Assembly: GCA_029255685.2 (NCBI GenBank)
Contig: CM055318.2
Location: 32,972,001-33,036,000, forward strand
Length of the DNA: 64,000 nucleotides
Source of the DNA: Silene conica
Taxonomy: Eukaryota; Streptophyta; Magnoliopsida; Caryophyllales; Caryophyllaceae
Reading direction: 5' to 3'
Part shown: positions 35,864-49,455 of the stretch, piece by piece
Position numbering within the stretch: the stretch's first letter is position 1
Layout of the letters: each line of letters begins with the position of its first letter
Position numbers and translations under genes: made by a program
Notes under the pieces: model-generated
Databases searched by the model: none
Seen by the model: the letters and a program-made list of their open reading frames with translations, nothing else
Told to the model about the DNA's origin: nothing

Positions 35864-38800
35864 TTATCTCACAAATTCAGCTGGAGGTGGTTGCTCTGGA
35901 ATCTGTTGAGGCACAGTTATATAAGACAGAAATGATAATTTACCATAGGTATACATTTGTTGGAAGCCTTTAAATCAAGGAAAAATTAACATGAATAATC
36001 TATACTATAGACGGTTTTCTCATAATAATCTCAACTTTCTTTTATTTCACAATAAACTGCACTATTACTACTTTCTTCTCGCAATAGACTGGGGAGACTG
36101 ATAATCAGGTCATTATTTATTTTTATCTCGTTACCATTACCTCCTTCACCATCAACTTTAACACTAATTACCTCTTTCACAACACCAATACACCATTAAA
36201 ACCCTTCAATTATAAACCCAATAATTATCAACAACATCACCATCAATTATCAACACCACCGCGGCGTCAATCCACTAACCTTACCGCCAGCCTCAACCCC
36301 CATTACCAGTTTACCACCACCAGCTTCAGTCATTTGCACCAATACGACCAGAATTGTCATCGCTTACTTCTCTTCCATTGTTTTCTAAAAAAAACACCTT
36401 GACCATGAGATCTATATTGAAAGGAATAATTGGGTGAAGGGGAATTGTACTGGAGATGCTAAGTTGATTGATTTTGGTCTTGATGTTGTTAGAAAGGAGG
36501 CTGAGAATTGTGATTGACTTCAAGGTATCAACAAGAGACAAACTCTGATTTGGGTGAAATTTGCAGGCATTACTCTCCTACTACACACACATGGAGTACG
36601 GAGTACTAATTAATTATTATTGGGGCAGTGATGAAGATATTCAATTGCAGTCATAATTAATTTGGGGGAATTATGTGAGGTGGGTACTAATCAATAGAGT
36701 CGGAAATAAGGAGAAAGGGAGGCGCCATTGTCGAGGAGTGTGTTGTTAGAAATAAGGGTTTAAGGAGTATGGTGGCGTTGATATCTAACCGGAAACAATA
36801 GATTAAAAAGACCCCAAGTTTATTGACCATATGAATTGGGTAAAGGTGTGGCTTATTGTGGGTTAACATGAAATTAGGATTAATGTGAGAATACCGTCTA
36901 TAGCATGGATTATTCTTGTTAATTTATCCTTAAATCAATTCAGTGCAATTATACAATGTCAAGAAACAGAAACAGAAACAGAAAATCAGCTGAGACCGAC
37001 AATCCACAACTAAAAACATAATTTTATTTTGACTCTTTAGATAATATTGGTACATGTGTCCAAGTATTAGAGTGGGTTATTCTTCTAAATATCAATACTT
37101 TCTGGATTGAATGAAGCGTCCAAGTGTCAAACTCATGGTTTGAATCGCCGTATCAATAGGTGAGCCGGTGTTAATAGTTTATCATCTACTTCATAATTCA
37201 TACATGTTAATATAAAATCTATTTTGAATAATTAATTTAACCTGATACATCTCACGATATCTCATATCGGGGGCCTCCAATAACAATACATCTCAGCCAA
37301 TATCGTATAGGCTGAGATTTTTGCCATGGTCAAACCATGTCTGACCATCATGTGTCATGCACGAGTACAAGAATAATATGCAGTGTTGGAGTAACATAGA
37401 AAACATTCCCACAAGAATAGAATTTTAATTCTTTTTTGCAATCTTACCTTCCATAATTTCAATTTAAAACAACAGAATGTTAATGATGTTTTGAACGTTC
37501 ATATCTTGCTAGAATTCTCCAGAAACAAACTGCTAGACTTACGCAAAAATAAGGGGAATGAAGGTCAAGTTCTAGCTAACATTGTATTTTTTTCTAGCCG
37601 GAATCAAATTCACATAGTCATGAAATAGATCAGACGGGTGACTGAATATTATGCAGCAGAGGGCACAAAATAAATTTATATGATGATGAGTTTTACCTCT
37701 CCGAGTTTCCACTCTGCTTTTGACCAAATGCTTGGATCAGCAGGCAAGACCTCATTTTGAACCATTTGGCTGCATAGGTGAGAATTCCAAAGAATGTCAT
37801 TTAATATGCGAAATAGCGAAGGAGCTTAGACAAAAAGAGTGGTGTCATAAAGTTCAGATTTGCAAATTGCAAGGGCAATCTCACAACAACCAAAAAGAAC
37901 ATTGATTTGGAAAGTTGATGATTCGAAAGAGGAGTGATCCCCTGGGATTAGAGGTCATTGACGATAAATGTACATGCAATAAGGTTGTCTGATTCGATTT
38001 GAATGTGTAACGTTCAATTTTAGACACCCTCTCAATAGACCAATGGTAGAATACACTAAAAATCAGAATTGATCTACCTTTGTTGAGTTGAAATGGTATC
38101 ACTGACTCCATTTGACAGCATGGCTGGCTGGCTGATTGCTGGAGTCTGAATCTGCTGTGGTGATAAAAGAAAACTCGAGGGGAGGGTGTTATTTTGACTA
38201 CTACTAGTGCTGAAGTTTGGAAGATTTGATGCAAAGGAATTTCCACCTGTTTGCACAGGGGCTTGATTGGGTTGAGCATTCATGCCGCCATTGTCAAAGA
38301 CCGTCTTGGGAAAAGGGTTTGCACTTGTTTGCACTGGGAAGGAGTTTTGACCTGTTTGCGAAGGGACTTGGGTGCCGAAGGGACCTTACCATAGAAAAAT
38401 ATCATTATGAAACTTAGATTATATTGAGAAATTCATTATAGTATGAAGGACATCCTGCTTGTGAATTGTGAACTAAGTTACTTCGACTCCCCACATGGCC
38501 TCGTTTCGTCGCACACCCGTCCCAACATTTTACACTTAGCATTGGTAGCCTGGTAGGGCACTATCTTAAACCAAAAACTTAAGGATGTTTAACCAAATAG
38601 ACGAGTCTAATACTTTGACATACACCCTTGTCAAAGAAACATGGGTTGCAAAAGACACCATGATCAACTCTACCAAAAATTGAAACCATGCAGTGCCTAC
38701 CTGAAGGCACAATGGCACTCCCAAATGGCCCAGATCCTGGAAATTGAGCAAAAGCATTAATTGTCGGTGTAGATGGCCTGCAATAGTCGTATCCTCACTC

Positions 38801-40476
38801 AATCAGGTGATATAGAATAGTGGATATAAGAAATGCCCCCCATTCTCTACCAAAAGGGCATCCACCTAAAGTTAGTTCATCAATGAATAGGAAAAGATAA
38901 AAATGCAGTGAAAGAAGATACTTGCCTCACCCCAAATGACATATTAGGTGATGATCCTTGTTGAGGATTTAAATTTGAAAATAGAGATGGGCCAGTGTTT
39001 TGGGGAGTCAGTGAGGGCGAAGAGGCACTGACTGTAGGAAATGATATATTAGGTGATGATCCCTGTTGAGGACTAAAACCCGAAAAAGGGGATGGGCCAG
39101 TGTTTTGGGGAGTCAGAGTGGTAACAACAGTAGGGAATGAACTACGATTAGGCTGAGCTGATTGTGCATGCTTCGTATAAGGATTCTGAATTAAGTTTTC
39201 ATATTCAATCAACTTGGATTTCTCCAAATTTTTCTCCCTTTCAACCTGTAATGGACATAAACAGACCATAGGCTAAAGTAAGAAGTGCATCCTCTTTAAA
39301 AAAAAAAGATAAGAAAAAAGACAGTGGTGAGCGACACAAGTGCACACTCAAAAAGTGCATCACAACTCCAGCAAAGAAATATGCAGAATAGTAACAAGTA
39401 GGGTCCGAGATATGTTGGAAGATATGGGGTGGATTCAAGACAAGAATCATCTGAGACAAGTAGAGTAAGCGAAAAGCTTACAATTGCCTGTATGCCAAGT
39501 CCACGTTTTGCATCACTATATGCTTCTGCCCGCAATTCTTCGTAACTAATATCCCCTGTAATATCACATGGCAATCTGCAGAAAAGAGTAAAATTGTTTC
39601 CTGAGAAGATGGAGACCATATAGATATTTTTGAGGGCTGAATATTAGTGAAGATTGAGAAGAGAAGAAAAGGGCAGACAAGTTATTTAGGTTGAGATGAA
39701 TGATAAGAAGAAAATAGTTTGGGAAACATACTGTTTAAAGTGTCCATAACAAGTGAGCTTCCAAATTGGTTTCTCATTCCGAAAATCTTCAGCTATGATA
39801 CGTTTGCACACGGCAGGATCTGTGCACCTACAGGTACAGATGCATGACATTAAGGAGTCATTTGGTTACTACCCCTGAATTGCAATTCTTATTACGAACC
39901 ATTCAACCCCTAAAATAAAATTAAAAAAATAAAGAAAATAAAAAGAATATAAGGATTGCAAGAAAAATTAAAAAAAAAAAAACACAAGAGTAGTGAATCT
40001 CACTGGTGATGAGTAGCCTGCGACGAAGCAGGTTGAGATTGGTTTGGTGGTTGTCCAGGACGAGTCCACTTGTTCTCAAAAGGCTGAAATAAGTATAATA
40101 AGAAGATGAAAGTTGATATATAGACATGGACAACGAAAAGGGTTAAAAAGATTGGCGTTACGGATTCGTATAGGGAACCTTAAATCCAGAAGCATTGGCA
40201 GTAGCAGTAGCAGGAGCATTGTTAACACCGAAACCGAAAGGATTGGGGTTCTGGTTTTGGTGGCTGCTGGTATGCAAGAACTTACATCTATCTCCATACC
40301 GGCAACTGAATAAAGTATCAACAGATTAGTATTACTAAAATGAAGAGAGAAATCAAAGTTATCCTCCATTCCAATTGAATTGAATTGAATCCCACAAAAA
40401 GAAGGAAAAACAAGAACAAGTATCCATACCTGCCCTGCTGAAAGTTTCTACAAAGGTTTTTACTCATAGGCGGCAT
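35864..40476 (-). CDS. CCCH zinc-finger FG protein, AtC3H16/NUP42 (CG1)-like nucleoporin, 10 exons, 419 aa
   Basis: Exons in order: 40476-40430, 40305-40179, 40083-40004, 39827-39732, 39575-39482, 39245-38926, 38777-38701, 38384-38078, 37769-37697 and 35902-35864. They total 1260 nt in one frame. The protein starts [15 protein letters not shown] and has one CCCH finger (C9, C17, C23, H27). NPFGFGV and NKWTRPG follow, then a conserved domain ([42 protein letters not shown]), a helix [11 protein letters not shown], a Ser/Pro/Gln-rich low-complexity part with FG dipeptides, and the tail [21 protein letters not shown]. This is the plant NUP42/CG1 group, thought to act at the nuclear pore in mRNA export. 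Intron 6 uses a GC donor. The last intron carries a MULE. The gene looks intact. Confidence 0.93.
35979..36929. mobile_element. Mutator-like (MULE) non-autonomous element in intron 9 of the CCCH gene, 951 bp
   Basis: The inverted ends are about 50 bp, GGAAAAATTAACATGAATAA at the left and the reverse complement of GGATAAATTAACAAGAATAA at the right. Both arms also contain CTATAGACGGT. A 9-bp target duplication TTAAATCAA lies at 35970-35978 and 36930-36938, the length expected for Mutator-type elements. The interior is CACCA-rich with no transposase. It lies entirely in the intron between the last two coding exons. Confidence 0.9.
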
Positions 40477-40739
40477 CGATCACGCAATTCCAACTAATAT
40501 TCACATGATTGATTATTTACTTATTAATAGGTACTCTTAAGACACACATCAAAAACATCGTATTTAAGGATGTTTAGTTTGCGCATGGTTATGAGTTTTA
40601 ATGTTTATTCTTTCCGGCTTATTTTCAACTCATTTCAGTTCAGCTCAGCTATGTTCAGTTCAGTTCAACTCAGCTCAGCTCCATTCAGTTCAGTTTAGTT
40701 CAATTCAGTTCAGTCCAGCTCGGCTTTGTTAACTTCATC
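40477..40739. other. 5' flank of the CCCH gene with a CAGTT/CAGCT pentamer repeat
   Basis: Upstream of the ATG of the minus-strand gene. Positions about 40630-40730 consist of degenerate 5-bp units (TTCAG, CTCAG, TTCAA) over some 100 bases. It may lie in or near the promoter; no TATA box was fixed. Confidence 0.5.
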
Positions 40740-40743
40740 CCAC

Positions 40744-40744
<1 letters not shown>

Positions 40745-40824
<80 letters not shown>

Positions 40825-40843
40825 TTATATTTATATATATTTA

Positions 40844-40886
<43 letters not shown>

Positions 40887-40890
40887 GAAA
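40745..40890. repeat. (ATT)n microsatellite, two blocks
   Basis: About 27 ATT units (40745-40826) and a second block of about 14 (40848-40887). The poly-Ile and poly-Asn ORFs here are artefacts of the repeat. Confidence 0.95.
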
Positions 40891-41498
40891 CATGTGAGAG
40901 TAGAGAAAAAACTACTTGAGAAGTAAAATTTGATAACATTCAAATAGTAATATTTGTTAATGCAATCAAAAATCATAATATTGAAAATGTGGATATCATT
41001 AAAACAAAAGACATCATCTATGTTGCTTGGTTATTGACTTCCATCTTGATGTACTTCATTACCGTGGTCATTATAGGCACCAACAGTACATCCTATTTTT
41101 TCTGCAATTATTTTTTCAAACTTTTTTCGAAATTGGTTGTGAGAGTTGATTAATATGAAGACCGGTGTTTAGGGTTTGCTAGTTATATATGCAAAATAAA
41201 ATGGTAGTTGCGAAGAACTTAGGTATTGGAAGTGAGTAAATTTTTCTTTTTTTTTCAGATTTTCTACATTTACCAGATCTTTCACGCTTTTTTGGTGCAA
41301 AATATTAAAGTATGGTCTCCAATTCTCCAATGCAGTAGGCAACAATATGGAATGTTCCCTTCCTAAAATAGAATATATTTTTAGAGAGGTATCTAGAATG
41401 TCGTAGTAATAATAATAATAATAATAACAATAATAATAATAATAATAATAATATGTATTAGTATTTATTTTTTTCATTTTTTTATTATAGGATACCCA
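40891..41498. other. Intergenic DNA, no gene recognised
   Basis: Contains an (ATA)n run at about 41405-41452 interrupted by ACA. The 131-codon reverse ORF 41169-41564 spans that run and has no known domain. Confidence 0.4.
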
Positions 41499-42832
41499 TG
41501 TTGCATTAAGTGTCCTCAATAATAGTGCGATCACGTATTTAAATCTGATGATAAGAATAGGCAAGGGATGATCATATAGTCAACTGATCAACATTAATCG
41601 AAAACAATTGGCTAGCTAGAGTTTTGACATTACTGTCGTATGACGGTGGTGTTCAGTTGATCCCCTTAAGGTCACACCTAAAGGACGATACAACATATAA
41701 TTAAGAATTATTAGTCAACTGATCAACATGTAATTAAAAATTACTAGTAAAATCGTTAATTGTAATTTAGTTGATACGTAATGATATTTAATTGTTACAT
41801 ATGCATTAAAATCACTAGTCACATGTTATGTGTCACATGTCACACCCATTTACAATTGAAAAAATACAAAGTTAACATGGAGTCTATTTTAAAGTAGGAT
41901 ACCCGATTTTGAGAAGAGAAAAATAGGGAAGTGTAAATTGTTCTTTTTTTATGATAAAACGCACAATCATTTTACTAAAAAAGCCCTTACACTACCTATG
42001 CCTTGTGAAGAGCAAAAGCATAAAGCAAAAGGAGAACGTGACTCATGTCCTGGTAGCTTGAAAAAACAGCCCCCACCATAAGACACAAGAGTTGTTCTTT
42101 TATTTTCATTCTAACACCAGTATTCATTCTCTCTTATTCTCATAAAATAGTTTATGGAAGTTTTTGTTCTAATTAATCTAATAAATTCTTATTCTTTTTA
42201 CTAGCACAAATTCTCATTTGTGACGGTCGATATCCGTCACAAGCTTGTGACGGGTCAAATAAAACTCATATAAGAAGATAAAGACAAATCATTTGCGATT
42301 CCCCATGCATCCTACTTTTTTGTCTTATTTATTTCAATGAGTGATGCTTGACCGTGTTGAAAATATCGTATATTTCATAATGAGATTAATTGTAATACTC
42401 CATTGAACCGAATAGGATATTCGGGTGGGGTAACCCCTTGAATAGATCCATTGATAGGTTTATATGACTAGTGCTTAAAGGGATGGAAAGTACTACTCAT
42501 ATCAACAAAGTGCACTTTCTTTTCTGGTTATCCATGCGAAAGAACTCCAAAGTTAAGCGTGCTTGACTGGGAGTAGTCTTAGGATGGGTGACCTCCTGGG
42601 AAGGTTCCCGGGATGCGCATGAGTGAGGACAGAATGCGCTGGAAAGGACTCGTGTTGGTCTGTGGGGCCAGTACATAGCCTGACGAGCTACCATGGCTAA
42701 CATTTAAGGTCCTAGGTTTGGGCCGGGGTGTTACATTAATCGTATTAATGTCAAAAGGAATGATTATATCAAAATTATCTTTAATATGAATGTAACAAAA
42801 GTAATTAAATCGATATAAGAAGGTAAAGAATT
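41499..42832 (+). repeat. Copia-type LTR remnant interrupted by a Cassandra LTR
   Basis: It begins TGTTGCATTAAGTGTCCTC and continues with AATAGTGCGATCACG and GACATTACTGTCGTATGACGG. The same layout appears at 42833 (same strand) and 48027. Part of it carries a short TGTGACGG...CCGTCACA foldback (about 42218-42260). The last ~90 bases (42741-42832) match, in inverted orientation, the end of the LTR at 48842-48916, so the structure is rearranged. Borders are approximate. Confidence 0.5.
42391..42735 (+). mobile_element. Solo LTR of a Cassandra-type TRIM carrying 5S rRNA sequence
   Basis: TGTAATACTCC...GGTGTTACA, 345 bp, flanked by a TTAAT duplication (42386-42390 and 42736-42740). Inside, 42541-42604 is clearly 5S-rRNA-like. 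It has AGTTAAGCGTGCTTG (box A region), AGGATGGGTGACC and CCTCCTGGGAAG (intermediate element and box C). Cassandra elements are known for this RNA polymerase III promoter in their LTRs. Only one LTR is left and no internal region, so recombination between LTRs has removed the rest. Confidence 0.93.
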
Positions 42833-44260
<1,428 letters not shown>

Positions 44261-45144
44261 TTCAGGAATAACCTTTGGTCCTTTGCTTTCGGCCTAAGAA
44301 CAACCTAGAATAATAGATTTCAAAGTAGAAATCCTCCCACCAGTTGCACCCAAGATGATCCAAGAAATATACTTTGCACAATATCAATTCGGTTCGTACC
44401 TCATAATTGATGTGTGTTTTTAGTGTATCTTGCTAGGTAATTGTGAACCCTATTTATACCGTTGATATCTAGAGTTTCGATGGAAATAATATTGTGAAAA
44501 TCCGACCACAGTAGGACTCTTGACACGAATCCCACGGCCTCCCCAACTGCCGAAAATTAAACCAATCTCCAAATAAAAGATAAAAACTGTTTTTTTATTA
44601 ATTATTGGAAGTTATTATATTTATATATTAATAATATATGGACCGAAATCATGGTGTACTTGGAAAACTGATTTTCCGAGATTTATCCAATAATATAATT
44701 TAACATATATAAATATGGAAGGAGAATATAATAAATTATAGTATAATCAATTAATTTCAATATCACATATTAAAACTTATATATTACTAATAAATATAAC
44801 ATTTATATTTATTTAGAACTAACATTTTAATTAATTTCTCCTAATAATCATTTAATCGTATTAAATAATTATTCTTATTATTTTCATGAGTAATATTTAG
44901 TCAATTTAGGCATCTATGTAATATATCAGTATATATGCACATTTCCTGGAACCATCTTATAGGTGTGACTGATAGGAACCAACTAATCACCGCCATCAGT
45001 ATGACAGTAACATGAAACTTCTAGAAAAGCCAACCGTTACTGATTTACGTTAATTAGTTGATAAATATATTAAGTATCCCTTTGTGATCCCGTAAGAGAT
45101 TTAGATTGTAGTCGCACTAACTGTGAATGACACGTGCTCGAACA
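44261..45144 (-). repeat. 3' LTR of the copia element
   Basis: In sense it starts TGTTCGAGCACGTG, then AGTGCGACTACAATCTAAATC, and ends around the AAAGGTTATTCCTG block. It is similar to the plus-strand LTR at 48027, so the two are inverted copies of one family. The far end merges with the opposed LTR near 44260. Confidence 0.7.
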
Positions 45145-46049
45145 ATCTCCCACTTGTCCGACAAGTGTGTATGTGCGATTACCGATTCTCATATCCACAA
45201 AATATCCCACTCAATGTAAGACTATTTTCAGAGCCGCGTTTCGCAAGGTCGTATCTCATAAGCTAAGTGATCTGTATCGAGAGTGATTTTCCCTACTAGA
45301 GAGTAACAATATTGATATAAGAATGTATCTAACGAAGATAGCATCCGAGCATGGTCATGCATTTCAGTTACTAGTCCTCGAGTGGCCCTAAGATATAATA
45401 AACCTGATAAAGGCTGGATATTTTCCTTAACTCGAATCTTGACGATGAAAGCACAGTATGAAATGAACTAGAAAAAAGTCTACTCATCCCTAGTTATGGA
45501 ATGACGACGAGACAGAAACCAAAGTCACCCAAAAACTTCCTCCATCTCAAGAAACAGTCGATAGTCAAAAGAATCGACTTTAGGAACACGATGTACGTCC
45601 TATCCACGACCCAACTTCAATGTCTGTAAATTTAAGACTCCATTTTGTGGTCATGGTGTCCTACGAGGTATAACATAGCATGAGGCATAATATAGTTCGT
45701 ATATGTGATTAGTCAAGTCAACTGTTTGACCTTATAGCTAATTGAACCTACTATTAACCAACTTAAAATATAACCACCTGAGTTATCAGCTCAAAAATGG
45801 TGACTATTAGACATAACAAATATAATGTATTTCAGTTCACTTTGTGTTATTCAATATTGTTGTACAATCCACATGAAACACAAAATATAAATTCGATGAA
45901 TTTTATTAATATAAATGAAATAGATACATGTCCAATCCATATATAATTAATACAACTCAAGAACACGCTTTATCCCCATTGAGATTATGTGTCCTTCATG
46001 TTTACTTTGCGATAATGCTTTAGTGAGAGGATCTGTAATGTTTTCATCC

Positions 46050-47502
46050 GTCCATATCTTGCATAACGCTATCTCATTTTGCTCCACATAATTCCGGTAT
46101 CAGGTGAGCCTTTCTGAGTACGTGTCTAGATTTGTTACTAGACTTAGGCTCGTTAGCCTGGAAGATGGCACCACTTTTATCACAGTAAAGGGTGATTGCT
46201 TCATTCGAACTAGGAACTACTTTTAGTCCTTGTAAGAATGATCGCATCCATATAGCTTCATTTGCAGCTTCAGAAGCTGCAATTTACTCAGTTTCGGTTG
46301 GAATTCTTATTGACCGCTACACCATTTAGGGTGAAAACGAATCCAGATTGGGATTTCGAACCATCCTGATCTATTTGGAAAATAACATTTGTGTAACCCT
46401 TAGCACAAAGCTCGGTGTTTCCTCTGTATACCAAGACCCAATCTTTAGTCCTTTGTAAGTAGTTAATAATGTTCTTTACGACCATCTAGTGACTTTCACG
46501 TGGAGTACGCTGGTATCGACTCGTCATACAATGTGCATATGCCACGTTTGGACATGTGCACATCATAGCATACATGATCGATCCTACTGCAGATGCATAA
46601 GGAATGTGACTCATGTGCTCTATCTCTTCCCGTGTTTTAGGTGACCGAGTCTTACTCAAACTCACCCCATGAACCATTGGAAGACACCCCTTCTTGGAGT
46701 TTGCCATGTAGAACCTATCAATAATCTTATCAATATAAGACTCTTTGCTCAATGCTAGCATCCTTTTAGATTTGTCTCTATAGATCAGGATGCCAAGAAT
46801 CCTCTGTGCCTCACCCAAATCTTTCATCTGGAAATGGTTCTTTAACCATATTTTAACCGAAAAGTGCATATGAATGTCGTTTCCAATCAAAAGTATGTCA
46901 TCTACATAAAAAATCAGGAACGCAATTTTACTCCCGCTTAACTTGATATATAAACATGGTTCCTCGACACTACTTTCGAAACCATTCTATTTTATCACCT
47001 TGTCAAAGTGATGATTCCAACTCCTTGAAGCTTGCTTAAGTCCATAAATGGAATGCTTAAGCTTGCAAACTTTCTTAGGATTTTTAGGATCGATGAAACC
47101 TTCATGTTGTATCATATATAATTCCTCTTCCAAATAACCGTTTAAGAAAGTGGTTTTCACAACTATTTGCCATATCTCATAGTCATGAAATGCAGCAATC
47201 GCTAAGATAATATGGATAGATCTGTGCATGACGACAGATGCAAAAATCTCATCATAGTGCAACCCTTGCACTTGAGTGAAACCTTTGGCAACAAGTCGCG
47301 CTTTGTAGGTATCGGGTTTTCCATATATTGAATGATTTAGCTTATAAAGCCACTTGCACTGAAGAGGTCTTACCTTATCAGGAAATTCAACCAAATCCCA
47401 TTCATCATTCTCGTACATAGAATATATCTCGGACTGCATGGCTTCAAGCCATAGCTTTGAGTCAGAACATGTCATTAATACTTTTGTAGGTAGCGGGTTC
47501 AT
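46050..47502 (-). pseudogene. Copia reverse transcriptase and RNase H, decayed
   Basis: RT and RNase H make cDNA from the element RNA. The sense frame from 47502 has KWLYKLNHSIYGKPDTYKARLVAKGF and HSIYGLKQASRSW. The conserved DVKTAFLNG is VVKTTFLNG here, so the first catalytic Asp is lost. YVDD is intact at 46897-46908 but separated from the upstream ORF by a break near 46987. GEAQRILGILIYRD and CAKGYTN...SQSGFVFTLNG (RNase H) follow. Further matches such as ASEAANEAIW and CDKSGAI continue to about 46050 with frame changes. Confidence 0.85.
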
Positions 47503-47905
47503 TACTCTCCAAGAGTAATATGTCTTCTATACCTGCCTCCTCGACCACACCAATGTATCGGTCTGGAGGGTGAGAGACTCTACCCGTCCTCATAGGCTCC
47601 TGAGGAATAGAAACCGCAGTAGAAGTGGAGGGAACATTTACCTCTATTTCTTGCTCGGTTATTGGTTCTTGGACTTCAGATAAATCGAAAGCCCTACTAC
47701 TTTGTTTGTTCGAGAGAAACTCTTTCTCTAAGATCTTCGCACTTGCCACAACAAAAACTCGGTGTTCGGTAGGCGAATAAAAGTAGTGACCAAATATTCC
47801 TTTTGGATAACCTACAAAGTAATTTTTGACTGATCGCGGGCCTAGCTTGTCTTCGTGTCGCCACATGACATAAGCTTCACAGTCCCAAACCCAAATAAAG
47901 GACAA
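47462..47905 (-). pseudogene. Copia integrase C-terminal region
   Basis: VWDCEAYVMWRHEDKLGPRS, VGYPKGIFGHYFYSP and EKEFLSNKQSSRAF are the usual post-catalytic integrase blocks leading to the RT. Upstream, the frame continues through NRSPTKVIDKTPYEIW to a nonsense TAG replacing the Trp of the LWG motif near 48006. Confidence 0.8.
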
Positions 47906-48026
47906 GTCTGGAACCTTTCTTTTCCATATCTCATATGGTGTCTTGTCTATAACTTTAGTCGGACTTCGATTTAGTATTAGAGCTACTGACTGAAGATCAA
48001 ATCCCTATAATGAATATGGTACAACC

Positions 48027-48920
48027 TGTTGGAGCATGTGTCCTCCACAATTAGTGCGACTACAATCTAAATCTTTTAAATGATCACAAAGGGATACTAT
48101 TTATATTTATCAACTAATTAACGTAAATCTGTAATGGTTGGCTTTGCTAGAAGTTTGACGTTACAGTCATACTGATGGCGGTGAATAGTTGGTCTTTATC
48201 GATCACACTTATAGGATGGTTGCAAGAAATGTGATTATATACTGATATATTACATAGATGCCTAGATTGACTAAATGTTAGTCATGGAAATAATATGAAT
48301 AATAATTTAATACAATTAAATGATTATTCGTATTATTTCCATGACTAATACGATAAATCATAACACTGGATAAGTCTCAAAAATAATTGTTAATTTCGGA
48401 CAGCTGTACTACACGACTTGTTTGGTCGAAATTCTTGATTAATTTTGGTCCACATGCTATGATTTAATATATAGATATAATAACTTCTAAAAGATCTTTT
48501 AACAACTTATAAAATAGAGTTTTATTCAAGTTGGGACTCTTAATTATGGATGTTATTTGTGATCTGTGATCTGTGAACATGCCGTGTATGGACTCTCAAT
48601 TAGTTGAGATTCACACAATATTATTTCCATTAGAACTCTATATATTAACTATATAAATAGGGTTCAAGTAAGCTAGCAAAAAATAAGGGAATAACAACGG
48701 ACAAAAGTCGTGAGGTACAAACCAAATAAATACTGTGCAAGGCATATTCTTGGATCATCTTGGGTGCAATTGGTAGGAGGATTTCTTCCTTGAAATCTAT
48801 TATACTAGGTTGTTCTTAGGCCAAAAGCAAAGGACCCAAGGTTATTTCTTCTCTTCTTATATCGATTTACTTACCGTTTTTGCATTCATATTAAAGTTAA
48901 TTTTGATATAATCCTTTTTT
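48027..48920 (+). repeat. Copia LTR inserted into the copia integrase, opposite strand
   Basis: It starts TGTTGGAGCATGTGTCCTC and has AGTGCGACTACAATC and the leader-like GGATCATCTTGGGTGC. It splits the integrase between SERRN (right) and the LWG region (left). The right border near 48920 is uncertain and no 5-bp duplication could be confirmed, so it may be a truncated or recombined solo LTR. Confidence 0.65.
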
Positions 48921-49440
48921 TATTTCTCCGTTCGGACACACCATTCAATTTTGGTGTTTTAGGTGGAGTTAACTGTGATACAATACCACATTTTTTAGGT
49001 GTTGATCAAACTCAAGCGGAAGATATTCGCCGCCACGATTTGATCGAAGTGCTTTTATTTTTCTATCCAATTGGTTCTCAACCTTGTTTTGGAATTCCTT
49101 GAACTTTTTAAAGGATTCACTTTTATGTTTCACTAAATAGACATACCCGTATCGACTCAAATCATTAGTAAAAGTGATGAAATATCTTTAACCGTCTCTA
49201 GTTGTGATGGACATAGGCCCACATACATCATTATGTATGAGTCCTAGAATATCACTAGCTCGCATTCCAATACCTATAAAGGAAATACGAGTCATCTTGC
49301 CTATGAAACATGATACACACGTACCAAATGATTCATATCCAAATGGTGAAATTGTCCCATTTTTAATGAGTTTCTTTACGCGTTTCTCATTTATATGTCT
49401 CATACGACAATGTCATAGATATTTTTGATCTTTGTCACCT
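48921..49440 (-). pseudogene. Copia pre-integrase and integrase core, decayed
   Basis: HINEKRVKKL, FGTCVSCFIGKMT (CxxC zinc region) and GLIHNDVCGPM (first catalytic Asp) lie in the frame to 49188. SRYGYVYLVKHKSE and RSNRGGEYLP (catalytic Glu) lie in the frame 49160-48969. Between them the frame shifts around the second Asp. A Trp to stop change precedes HCRMRHINE near 49410. A one-base shift follows VVLYHS before LTPPKTPKLNGVSERRN. Confidence 0.82.
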
Positions 49441-49455
49441 GATATGACGTGTTTG

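Larger units (their letters stand above)
44261..49455 (-). mobile_element. Truncated Ty1/copia element with 3' LTR
   Basis: Minus-strand copia. The order in sense is pre-integrase zinc region (49403-49188), integrase core (49160-48969), an interrupting LTR (48027-about 48920), integrase C-terminus (47905-47462), RT (47502-46486), RNase H (46485-about 46050), purine tract GACAAGTGGGAGAT (45158-45145), and a 3' LTR starting TGTTCGAGCACG at 45144. Everything 5' of the pre-integrase domain, including gag and protease, is missing. The left end of the LTR is approximate. Confidence 0.85.

Noticed and set aside
36326..36869. ORFs in intron 9 of the CCCH gene
   Set aside because: They fall inside the MULE; no transposase or other domain is seen.
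40710..40976. Poly-Ile and poly-Asn ORFs
   Set aside because: Translation of the (ATT)n microsatellite.
42541..42660. 5S rRNA gene
   Set aside because: The match covers only the internal promoter and 3' part, diverges elsewhere, and is enclosed in an LTR with a target duplication. It is Cassandra, not a 5S gene.
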